Assembly (NCBI GenBank): GCA_964531335.1
Contig: CAZHEV010000026.1
Coordinates: forward strand, 1-17,706
Reading direction: 5' to 3'
Origin: CAZHEV01 sp964531335 [NCBI: uncultured bacterium]
Lineage (GTDB): Bacteria > Eisenbacteria > RBG-16-71-46 > CAZHEV01
Length of the DNA: 17,706 nt
The notes beneath the pieces are model-generated. The model had not been told where the DNA came from and made no database searches. It saw only the letters and a list, made by a program, of their open reading frames with translations. Each line of letters begins with the position of its first letter. Positions within the stretch are counted from its first letter, which is position 1. The translations under genes were made by a program, and so were the position numbers. Positions 7,118 to 14,485 of this stretch are shown piece after piece.

Positions 7118-7815
7118 TTAATCTGAAGATCAACGGTTTGGATGTAAGCGTGGATAAGGGGACCACGATCCTAGAAGCCTCGAGGTTCCTCGGGTTCTCG
7201 ATCCCGACTCTGTGTCACATGGAGGGGCTCTCGCCCTATGGCGCCTGCCGGCTGTGCGTCGTGGAGATCGGGCAGGGGGAAAGGGCGAAGCTCGTCACCT
7301 CTTGCACGTACCCCGTTGAGGAAGGCCTCGTCGTCAGGACCTCATCGAACCGTGTGGTGAAGGCCCGCAGGATGATCCTGGAGCTCCTGCTGGCCTCGTG
7401 TCCCCAGTCCAAGGTGATCCAGGATCTCGCCTCGGCGCACGACATCCGCAAGCAGCGGTTCAGGCAGGAGTACGAGGACTGCATCCTGTGCGGGCTTTGC
7501 GTGCGCATGTGCGAGGAGCAGATGATGGCGAAGGCCATCGGCTTCCGCGGCCGCGGTGAGAAGCGCAGCATCGGAACGCCTTTCGACGTCAAGTCCGAAG
7601 AGTGCCGTCTGTGCGGCGGCTGCATGTACGTCTGCCCCGCCTGCACTCTGCGGTGTACATACAACCAACCGGAGAAAGCGATCTGCGGCGGTTGCGCGAA
7701 CCTGGCGCCGCCGTGTCTGGAGAAAGACAAGTTCGACGACATGATGTGCTACATGGATCCCTGTGTGGCATGCGAGATTGGGACGGGAGAAAAAAAGCAT
7801 TCCGATGTGAAGTAA
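7114..7815 (+). CDS. NuoG/HoxU-like iron-sulfur electron-transfer subunit, Cys-rich
   Basis: The protein has 233 residues and starts at a GTG that overlaps the preceding stop (GTGA), with GGAGG nine bases upstream. Residues 1-75 are a plant-type [2Fe-2S] ferredoxin domain with Cys34, Cys45, Cys48 and Cys64. The family's next element, a His/3-Cys [4Fe-4S] site, is gone: the matching stretch reads LLLASCPQSK (residues 91-100). Two ferredoxin-like motifs follow (Cys123/126/129/133 and Cys164/167/170/174), and then an unusual Cys-rich tail (Cys177, 181, 191, 194, 201, 212, 217, 220). It lacks the H-cluster domain of HydA and the molybdopterin-like domain of NuoG. It probably wires the NuoE/NuoF pair to ferredoxin or to the glutamate-synthase-like protein 25 bases downstream. 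Cytoplasmic. Confidence 0.88.
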   Translation: MINLKINGLDVSVDKGTTILEASRFLGFSIPTLCHMEGLSPYGACRLCVVEIGQGERAKLVTSCTYPVEEGLVVRTSSNRVVKARRMILELLLASCPQSKVIQDLASAHDIRKQRFRQEYEDCILCGLCVRMCEEQMMAKAIGFRGRGEKRSIGTPFDVKSEECRLCGGCMYVCPACTLRCTYNQPEKAICGGCANLAPPCLEKDKFDDMMCYMDPCVACEIGTGEKKHSDVK

Positions 7816-7840
7816 TGCAAGGGAAAAGGAGCGGAACGCC

Positions 7841-9430
7841 ATGTTTCAGACATTGTCCAGGGTTAACTCATCTGCAGCGACTTTGACCAAGAACAGGACG
7901 GAGGGGTCGGTCACGCCTTCCTCCGGCATGTGCGTAACCTGCGTGGACGGCTGCATCGGGATGTGCGAGATCGGGAAGTCCGCCTATCGAGGTCACGAGG
8001 TGATCTACCCGCAGCCTTTCGGTGTAATTACCACGGCGGCGGAGAAAGTCTATCCCGTCGATTACTCGCACTTCAACATCATGGGCACGGCGGTCAGCGC
8101 CCAGGGAATCGAGGCCGATTCGGACAAGGCGATCTTCCCGAACGCGAGCCTCGAGGTCCGTTTCGGCCGGGACGAAGGCCTCAAGTTCCGCTACCCGTGG
8201 ATAATCCCCGGCATCGGATCCACCAACATCGCCAAGAACAACTGGGAGGGCCTGGCGATCGGCTCAGCGCTGTCCGGCACGGGTCTGACCATCGGCGAGA
8301 ACGTGGTGGGCATGGACCCCGAAGCGAAGTTCAGCAACGGCGACATCGCCGACACGGTGGACCTCAAGCGAAGGGTGAAGCTCTTCCAGGATCACCAGCG
8401 CGACGGCTACGGGGCCATCGTAGTCCAGGCCAACGTGGAGGACACCAGGCTCGGCGTGCAGGAGTACGCGATCCGCGAGCTGGGGGTGGAGGTCGTGGAG
8501 CTGAAGTGGGGCCAGGGCGCGAAGAACATAGGGGGCGAGGTCAAGATTACGGACCTCAAGAAGGCCCAGATGCTGTACGAGCGGGGCTACGTCGTCCTTC
8601 CCAACCCCACGGACCCGAACGTCATAAAGGCCTTCGAGCGGGGATCCTTCAAGGAGTTCGAGCGCCACTCCCGGGTAGGCATGGTGACCGAGGAGTCCTT
8701 CGCCAAGCGCGTCGAGGAGTTGCGCGAGGCGGGGGCCAAGTACGTCTTCCTCAAGACCGGCGCCTATCGGCCGGCGGACCTGGCGCGTGCGATAAAGTTC
8801 TCGTCGAAGTACGGTATAGACCTTCTCACCGTGGACGGGGCCGGGGGTGGAACGGGGATGAGCCCGTGGCGCATGATGAACGAGTGGGGCATACCGCCTG
8901 TGGAGATCGATTCGCTGCTCTACGAGTACGCGAAGAAGCTGGCCGACAAGGGAGAGTACGTGCCGGCGCTTGCGTTGGCCGGAGGGTTCACATTCGAGGA
9001 TCAGATCTTCAAGGGACTGGCCATCGGCGCGCCCTTCGTGAAGCTCATCGGCATGGCCCGCTCGCCCATAGCGGCGGCCATGGTCGGCAAGACCATCGGC
9101 AAGACCATCGACATGCACGAGATCCCCGTTTACGTGGAGCGATTCGGCAAGACCAAGGACGAGATATTCGTCACCGCGCCCGAGCTGCGCAAGGAGCTGG
9201 GGGACGACGAGTTCGAGAAGCTGCCCACGGGGGCCATAGGGCTGTACACTTATTATGAGCGGCTCGCGCAGGGGCTGCGTCAATTGATGTGCGGCGCGCG
9301 CAAATTCAATCTCGGCCTCATCAGCCGCGATGACATCGCGGCGCTGACAAGGGATGCGGCGGAGGTCAGCGGCATCGGCTATATCAAAGACGTGGACAAA
9401 GCGGAAGTGGAGGAGATCCTGAGCGCGTAG
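7841..9430 (+). CDS. Stand-alone glutamate synthase FMN-domain protein with N-terminal Cys cluster
   Basis: The 529-residue protein belongs to the FMN-binding central domain of the glutamate synthase large subunit: KWGQGAK at 222-228, a beta/alpha barrel, and DGAGGGTGMSP at 332-342. In classical GltB this domain aminates 2-oxoglutarate using ammonia channelled from a glutaminase domain and electrons via a 3Fe-4S cluster. Here the glutaminase and GxGxG domains are absent, and the usual Cys motif near the end of the barrel (CxxxxxCP type) is not present around 400-450. Instead an N-terminal motif, Cys31-x2-Cys34-x3-Cys38-x3-Cys42, could hold a cluster facing the preceding Fe-S subunits. AAAAGGAG precedes the ATG. 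The gene order suggests it receives electrons from the NuoEF/GltD complex. Its substrate may be glutamate/2-oxoglutarate or something else; I cannot tell. Confidence 0.85.
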   Translation: MFQTLSRVNSSAATLTKNRTEGSVTPSSGMCVTCVDGCIGMCEIGKSAYRGHEVIYPQPFGVITTAAEKVYPVDYSHFNIMGTAVSAQGIEADSDKAIFPNASLEVRFGRDEGLKFRYPWIIPGIGSTNIAKNNWEGLAIGSALSGTGLTIGENVVGMDPEAKFSNGDIADTVDLKRRVKLFQDHQRDGYGAIVVQANVEDTRLGVQEYAIRELGVEVVELKWGQGAKNIGGEVKITDLKKAQMLYERGYVVLPNPTDPNVIKAFERGSFKEFERHSRVGMVTEESFAKRVEELREAGAKYVFLKTGAYRPADLARAIKFSSKYGIDLLTVDGAGGGTGMSPWRMMNEWGIPPVEIDSLLYEYAKKLADKGEYVPALALAGGFTFEDQIFKGLAIGAPFVKLIGMARSPIAAAMVGKTIGKTIDMHEIPVYVERFGKTKDEIFVTAPELRKELGDDEFEKLPTGAIGLYTYYERLAQGLRQLMCGARKFNLGLISRDDIAALTRDAAEVSGIGYIKDVDKAEVEEILSA

Positions 9431-9505
9431 AGAACGCGCGCGGCTCCGCCTCGAGAGGCGCGAATGCGCGGCGGCATCGACTTGCCTCTGTAAGCAGGTG
9501 GCTTT

Positions 9506-11275
9506 ATGATAAACGAGAAGCGGAGCCCTCGTTCGAGCGGCCGGGACGGGGGCGCCTCCGGGACGAGCGGGCCCGTCACCAGGGTCGGGCGCGGGGAGAT
9601 AGGCGGAAAAGCGCAGGGGCTGGTCAGGCTCGAGCGGGTGCTCACCAGCCGTGTCGAGGGGGGGACATTCGAGTCGGTCCGGGTCGAGATCCCGTGGTTT
9701 TGGGTTATCGCCACCGATTGGTTCGACCTCTTCATGGAGAAGAACCGTCTCTACGAGGTCGCCCTTTCCGATACCAGAGAGAGCCACATGGCGAACGCCT
9801 TCCAGAGGGCGGAGCTTCCGGAGGAGCTGGTGGGCGAGCTGAAGAACCTCGTCTCCGACGTGCACGCGCCTCTGGCGGTCAGGTCGTCCAGCCTCCTCGA
9901 GGACTCCCTCGAGGAGCCGTTCGCGGGCGTTTACCAGACGAAGATGGTTCCCAACAACCAGTTCAGCCGGGAGGCCCGGCTGCGTACCTTGTGCGAGGCG
10001 ATCAAGTTCGTTTACGCCTCGGCCTTTTCCAGGGACGCCAAGAGCTATCGCAGGGCCATGGGGCGGCCGCACGAAGAAGAGAAGATGGCGGTCATGATCC
10101 AGGAGATCGTCGGCCTCCGGCACGGCGACAGGTTCTATCCGAACGTATCGGGCGTCGGTCGCTCCTACAACTTCTACTCGCTCGGCTACAGCCGGCCGCG
10201 TGACGGCGTGGTCAGTCTGGCGCTGGGTCTGGGAAAGACCGTGGTGGACGGGGGCCGCACGTGGACCTACTGTCCCGCCCACCCGAAGGTGAAGCCGCCC
10301 TTCGCCGGAACGAAGGATCTTCTCAAGCAGACTCAGAACCGGTTCTGGAGCGTGAACATGGGCAAGCCCCCCACCTACGACCCTATCCAGGAGACCGAGT
10401 ACCTGTTCGAGGGAGACCTCGGTCACGCGGAGCGCGACGGGGTGTTGAAAGAGGTGGCTTCGACCTATGACCCCCAGAGCGAGCGGCTGACGCCGGGCGT
10501 GGGGAGGCCGGGAGCCCGGGTCTTGGACTTCGCTCCCCTGCTGGAGCTCAACCAAGTCCCCTTGAACGCCCTGATAAAGGACCTGATGAGCGCGTGCGAG
10601 GAGGAGTGGAAGAGTCCCGTGGAGATAGAGTTCGCGGTCAACTTCGATCCGGGATCGGCGAACGGCGCGCGCTTCGGTTTCCTCCAGGTCAGGCCCATGT
10701 TCCTCTCGGATGATCGCGTGGAGGTGGGCGAGGATGAGCTTCACGGAGACCGCGTGGTCGTCGCTTCCGAGCAGGTTCTGGGCAACGGACGCCAGGACTC
10801 CATAAAGGACGTCGTCTACGTGAAGCCCGACGCCTTTTCGGCGAAAGACTCCTGGCTGATCGCCGCGGAGCTCGAGGAGATGAATCGCCGGCTCTTGGAA
10901 AAGGGCCGTCCCTACCTGTTGATCGTTCTCGGCCGGCTCGGAACGTCCGATCCATGGCTGGGGATTCCCGTCAGGTGGGGTCAGGTATCCGGCGCCAAGG
11001 TGATCGTGGAGGCCTCCTCGCCCGACATGAACGTGGACATGAGTCAGGGCTCGCATTTCTTCCACAACGTCGCCTGCCTGCAGATCCTGTATTTCTCAAC
11101 GGACAAAACGGGGAAGCATCCCGTCGATTGGAGCTGGCTGGAGGGCGGGAACGTGGAGCAGGAATCCAGGTTCGTGCGCCATGTGACATTGGATGAGCCC
11201 CTCCGCATAAAGGTTGACGGCAGAAGCAGCCGAGGAGTGATCCGCCGTGAAGGAACAGACGCAGTCGGCGATTAA
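9506..11275 (+). CDS. PEP synthase-like (PPDK_N) ATP-binding protein, short paralogue
   Basis: This 589-aa protein resembles the N-terminal nucleotide-binding domain of PEP synthase/pyruvate phosphate dikinase: GGKAQGL at 33-39, LAVRSSSLLED at 123-133, VMIQEIVG at 196-203, VEIEFA at 372-377 and QVRP at 394-397. The swivelling phosphohistidine domain (TSHA type) and the PEP/pyruvate barrel are missing. The C-terminal 190 residues instead contain SQGSHFFHN (His517), a motif I associate with a poorly characterised branch of PPDK_N proteins. It therefore probably binds ATP and may phosphorylate a histidine or a partner rather than make PEP. The ribosome site (CAGGTGG) is weak. The next gene, a longer paralogue, starts inside its last codons (29-base overlap), so the two are probably translationally coupled. 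True function unknown. Confidence 0.78.
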   Translation: MINEKRSPRSSGRDGGASGTSGPVTRVGRGEIGGKAQGLVRLERVLTSRVEGGTFESVRVEIPWFWVIATDWFDLFMEKNRLYEVALSDTRESHMANAFQRAELPEELVGELKNLVSDVHAPLAVRSSSLLEDSLEEPFAGVYQTKMVPNNQFSREARLRTLCEAIKFVYASAFSRDAKSYRRAMGRPHEEEKMAVMIQEIVGLRHGDRFYPNVSGVGRSYNFYSLGYSRPRDGVVSLALGLGKTVVDGGRTWTYCPAHPKVKPPFAGTKDLLKQTQNRFWSVNMGKPPTYDPIQETEYLFEGDLGHAERDGVLKEVASTYDPQSERLTPGVGRPGARVLDFAPLLELNQVPLNALIKDLMSACEEEWKSPVEIEFAVNFDPGSANGARFGFLQVRPMFLSDDRVEVGEDELHGDRVVVASEQVLGNGRQDSIKDVVYVKPDAFSAKDSWLIAAELEEMNRRLLEKGRPYLLIVLGRLGTSDPWLGIPVRWGQVSGAKVIVEASSPDMNVDMSQGSHFFHNVACLQILYFSTDKTGKHPVDWSWLEGGNVEQESRFVRHVTLDEPLRIKVDGRSSRGVIRREGTDAVGD

Positions 11276-14200
11276 ACTGCTGGAGGCTCTCACCGAGCGG
11301 GCCAAAGAGCTCACCTGTCTTTACGCTATAGAGGAAGGCCTGAAGGAGCCGGACGCGGACATCGACCGGGTCTGCGAGTGCATCGTCAAGTCTATCCCGC
11401 CCGGATGGCAGTACCCCGACAAGTGCGTCGCCAGCGTCACGCTGGAGGGCAAGGAATACCGTTCCCCCGGGTTCAAGCAGACGCCCTGGAGTTTGAGCGC
11501 GGACATACTCCAGCAGGATCAAAGCGTCGGGCGGATCGTCGTGTGCTACACGCAGGAGATGCCCGGGGCCGACATCGGTCCCTTTCTCAAGGACGAGCAG
11601 AAGCTCATCCAGACCATCGCGGACCGGATCAGCCACTTCCTCACCTACAAGAAGATGAAGCACGTCTTCCAGGAGTGGGACAAAAACGGCCGGGAAGCCT
11701 CCGAGAGCCGCGGTGGCGACTGGGAGGCCGTTCTGGACCTGGTCCGTCAGACCGACAACGCTCTCTTTCTCAGACTGTGCAACAAGATGCTCAACCATCT
11801 GTGCTGGAGCGGCGTCGAGGAGGCAGAGGCCCTGAGAAGGGCCGACAGCCGCCGGAGGGAAGCCGGCGAGATCGGCTTCCCGGGTGACTTGGACGGGAGG
11901 CGCCTGAATCGATTGCTTACCTTCCCGACGGAGTTCACGGACAGAATATTCCAGATCGCCGCCGACCACCTGAGCAGGGAAGAGATCCTGTCACGCATCC
12001 AGATGTGGATCCAGGAGGACAAGCTCGCCGCTTTGCTGCGGACGGTGCGCGGACAGCTTCCGCTCTCCGTGGTCGCCGGCGACCTCCGCCGTTATTTCTT
12101 CGCCGCCCGCGAGGACACCGCCAGTCGCTACCCGTTGGCCCGCGGCCTGAAGGTCCTGCTGATCGAGTGCATTCTATCCGACCGGCTGGACTACATAAAC
12201 GCGGCCAAAGACCACGTCAGGATCGAGGACCTGTATCACCTGATCCAGAAGGTCATCTTTTCCGCGGAGAGCCACGGGAAGCTCGGGGGCAAGAGCGCGG
12301 GCCTGTTCCTGGCCTCGCGGATCCTCATGAACGGGAAAGGCGGCTCGGCGGCGGACTCGCCGTTCGGTATCCCGAATACTTGGTACATACCCTCGGACAT
12401 GATGCTCGAGTTCATTCACTACAACAACATGGACGAGGTCGTCGAGCAGAAGTACAAGGACAAAGAGAGAGTGCGCCTGGAGTACCCCCACGTCATCGAG
12501 ATGTTCCAACAGACGGTGGTTCCGCCGGAGCTGGCCAAGGGCTTGTCCGCGGTGCTGGACGACTTCGGAGACAGCCCGCTGGTCGTGCGCAGCTCGTCGC
12601 TTCTGAAGGACAGGATGGGGGTCGGTTTCGTAGGCAAGTACAAGAGCATATTCCTGGGAAACCAGGGGCCCAGGGACGACCGGCTCAGCGCGCTGGCCTC
12701 CGCGGTGGCGGAGGTGTACGCGTCCAACTTCGGCCCGGACGCGATCGGGCACAGGGCCGACCGCGGGCTGCTGGAGTTCAGCGAGCAGATGGGGGTCATG
12801 ATCCAGGAGGCCGTGGGGACGCGGGTGGGGCCTTATTTCCTCCCCCCATACTCCGGCGCGGCCCGCAGCCGTAACGATCTTCACTGGCTGCCTGACGTGG
12901 ACGTGGACGCCGGCGTGGTCCGCCTGATCCCCGGGCTGGGAAGCCGAGCCGGGGACCCCGCGAGCGAAGAGAACCCGGTGCTGGTAGTCGCGGGAGGATC
13001 CGCGACCCGGCCGAACGGACCGGCCGAGGACTACATCTGCCATGCCCCGAAGATGCTGGACGTAATCAACCTGGAGACCAACCGCCTGGAGACCATCGAG
13101 CTGGCCGAGCTGATAGCAAAGACGGGCGGGAACTATCCCGGGGCGGAGCAGGTCCTGTCGATTCGCGAGGACGGCGGCGTCCGGCCGGTCGGTCCCGCGG
13201 ATTCGGCTCTGGACGAGAAGGACCTCGTGGTGACGTTCGATGGGTTGAGCAACCGCAGCCCTTTCGTCTCTCAAATCAGGGGGCTCATGCGAACTCTCGA
13301 GGACGCGCTCGGTGTCCCGGTCGAGATCGAGTTCGCCTCCGACGGAGAGCGGATCCACCTTCTCCAGTGCTCTCCGCAGGCGCCCGGGCGCAGAGCGAGC
13401 CCGGCTCCCATTCCGAAGGAGATAGACAAGGACAAGCTCGTGCTCTCGGCGGACCGGTACGTATCGAACGGCCGGGTCTCGAACATCTCTCACGTCGTTT
13501 ACGTTCGGCCTTCGGCTTACCGCGCGCTCAGGGACCCGGAGCAGATCCGCGCCGTGGACGCGGCGGTCGCGGCGCTGAACGAAGTTCTCCCCAAGAGGCA
13601 GTTCGTCCTTATGCGGCCCGGCCCCCCGGGGCCGCTCCGTGACGCCGGTCCGGGGGCCGCTTTGAAATGCGACGATCACAAGAACGCGGCTGTAGTGGTC
13701 GACATCTTGAGGCGAGAAGACGACCGGGGAAGCATCCCGCCGGAGGGGCTTCACTTCCTTCAGAGCCTCGCGGAGTCGGGGATCAGCTATCTGCCGGTCT
13801 TCCCGGGGGGCGGCGCGAGCCGCGTGAACGAACGGCTGCTGATGCGACCGCCGAACATCCTGCCCGATCTGCTTCCGGAGTACGCGTTTTTGTCCGACGT
13901 GATCCGGGTGGTCGATCTGCCCGCGGCGTTCGAGGGCCAGGTGATGCACCTGTTGATGAACGCGGAGCTTGGCGAGGCCGTGGCACTGCTGAATCGTCCC
14001 GAGAAGCACGTCGGCGCGCCGGAGCAGGACGACGAGTTCGAGGACGTGCATCCGGAGAGCTACTGGAGATGGCGCTATCGCATGGCCGAGCAGATAGCCG
14101 CGCGGCTCGACCCGGACGAGCTCGGGGTCGAGGCGGTCTATTTGTTCGGGAGCACGAAGAACGGGACGGCCGGGCCGGCGAGCGACATCGACCTGCTGGT

Positions 14201-14429
14201 CCACTTCAAGGGGACGGAATCCCGGCGCGAGAGCCTGGAGCGCTGGCTCGAGGGCTGGAGCCTGTGCCTGGATGAGATCAATTACCTCCGAACCGGATAC
14301 AGGTCGGGAGGGCTCCTGGATTTCCACGTTATTACGGACGAGGACATAGCGAATAGGACCAGCTACGCGGTCAAGATCGGCGCGGTCACAGACGCGGCGC
14401 GGCGGTTGAGGCTCAAAGGGACCGAATAG
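11247..14429 (+). CDS. GAF-like / PPDK_N-like / nucleotidyltransferase fusion protein
   Basis: This 1060-aa protein starts at GTG with GAGGAG just upstream. Residues 25-135 look like a GAF-type sensory domain and are followed by a helical linker (140-340). Residues 345-710 are a PPDK_N ATP-binding domain (GGKSAGL at 347-353, VVRSSSLLKD at 446-455, VMIQEAVG at 517-524, VEIEFA at 692-697), but the QVRP equivalent reads LQCSP, so the terminal Arg is lost. Residues 730-860 parallel the preceding paralogue and include GLHFLQS (His836). Residues 940-1060 are a Pol-beta/MNT nucleotidyltransferase: FGST (967-970) ... SDIDLL with Asp980 and Asp982, and probably Asp1025 as third metal ligand. The arrangement suggests a sensor that uses ATP and may transfer NMP to a protein or RNA. 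Its neighbours make glutamate enzymes plausible targets; that is inference. Confidence 0.8.
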   Translation: MKEQTQSAIKLLEALTERAKELTCLYAIEEGLKEPDADIDRVCECIVKSIPPGWQYPDKCVASVTLEGKEYRSPGFKQTPWSLSADILQQDQSVGRIVVCYTQEMPGADIGPFLKDEQKLIQTIADRISHFLTYKKMKHVFQEWDKNGREASESRGGDWEAVLDLVRQTDNALFLRLCNKMLNHLCWSGVEEAEALRRADSRRREAGEIGFPGDLDGRRLNRLLTFPTEFTDRIFQIAADHLSREEILSRIQMWIQEDKLAALLRTVRGQLPLSVVAGDLRRYFFAAREDTASRYPLARGLKVLLIECILSDRLDYINAAKDHVRIEDLYHLIQKVIFSAESHGKLGGKSAGLFLASRILMNGKGGSAADSPFGIPNTWYIPSDMMLEFIHYNNMDEVVEQKYKDKERVRLEYPHVIEMFQQTVVPPELAKGLSAVLDDFGDSPLVVRSSSLLKDRMGVGFVGKYKSIFLGNQGPRDDRLSALASAVAEVYASNFGPDAIGHRADRGLLEFSEQMGVMIQEAVGTRVGPYFLPPYSGAARSRNDLHWLPDVDVDAGVVRLIPGLGSRAGDPASEENPVLVVAGGSATRPNGPAEDYICHAPKMLDVINLETNRLETIELAELIAKTGGNYPGAEQVLSIREDGGVRPVGPADSALDEKDLVVTFDGLSNRSPFVSQIRGLMRTLEDALGVPVEIEFASDGERIHLLQCSPQAPGRRASPAPIPKEIDKDKLVLSADRYVSNGRVSNISHVVYVRPSAYRALRDPEQIRAVDAAVAALNEVLPKRQFVLMRPGPPGPLRDAGPGAALKCDDHKNAAVVVDILRREDDRGSIPPEGLHFLQSLAESGISYLPVFPGGGASRVNERLLMRPPNILPDLLPEYAFLSDVIRVVDLPAAFEGQVMHLLMNAELGEAVALLNRPEKHVGAPEQDDEFEDVHPESYWRWRYRMAEQIAARLDPDELGVEAVYLFGSTKNGTAGPASDIDLLVHFKGTESRRESLERWLEGWSLCLDEINYLRTGYRSGGLLDFHVITDEDIANRTSYAVKIGAVTDAARRLRLKGTE

Positions 14430-14485
14430 AAGACGCGGTGGTCGATCGTGGGGCCAACCAGAGAACCAGGAAAGGTGCTTGATCC

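Noticed and set aside
8264-11065. 933-residue open frame on the - strand
   Set aside because: It lies opposite the GltS-like and PPDK_N-like genes, spans their boundary, has no family resemblance, and is explained by few stop codons in GC-rich antisense sequence.
12174-14327. 717-residue open frame on the - strand
   Set aside because: Antisense shadow of the GAF/PPDK_N/nucleotidyltransferase gene, whose domains and motifs are clear on the + strand.
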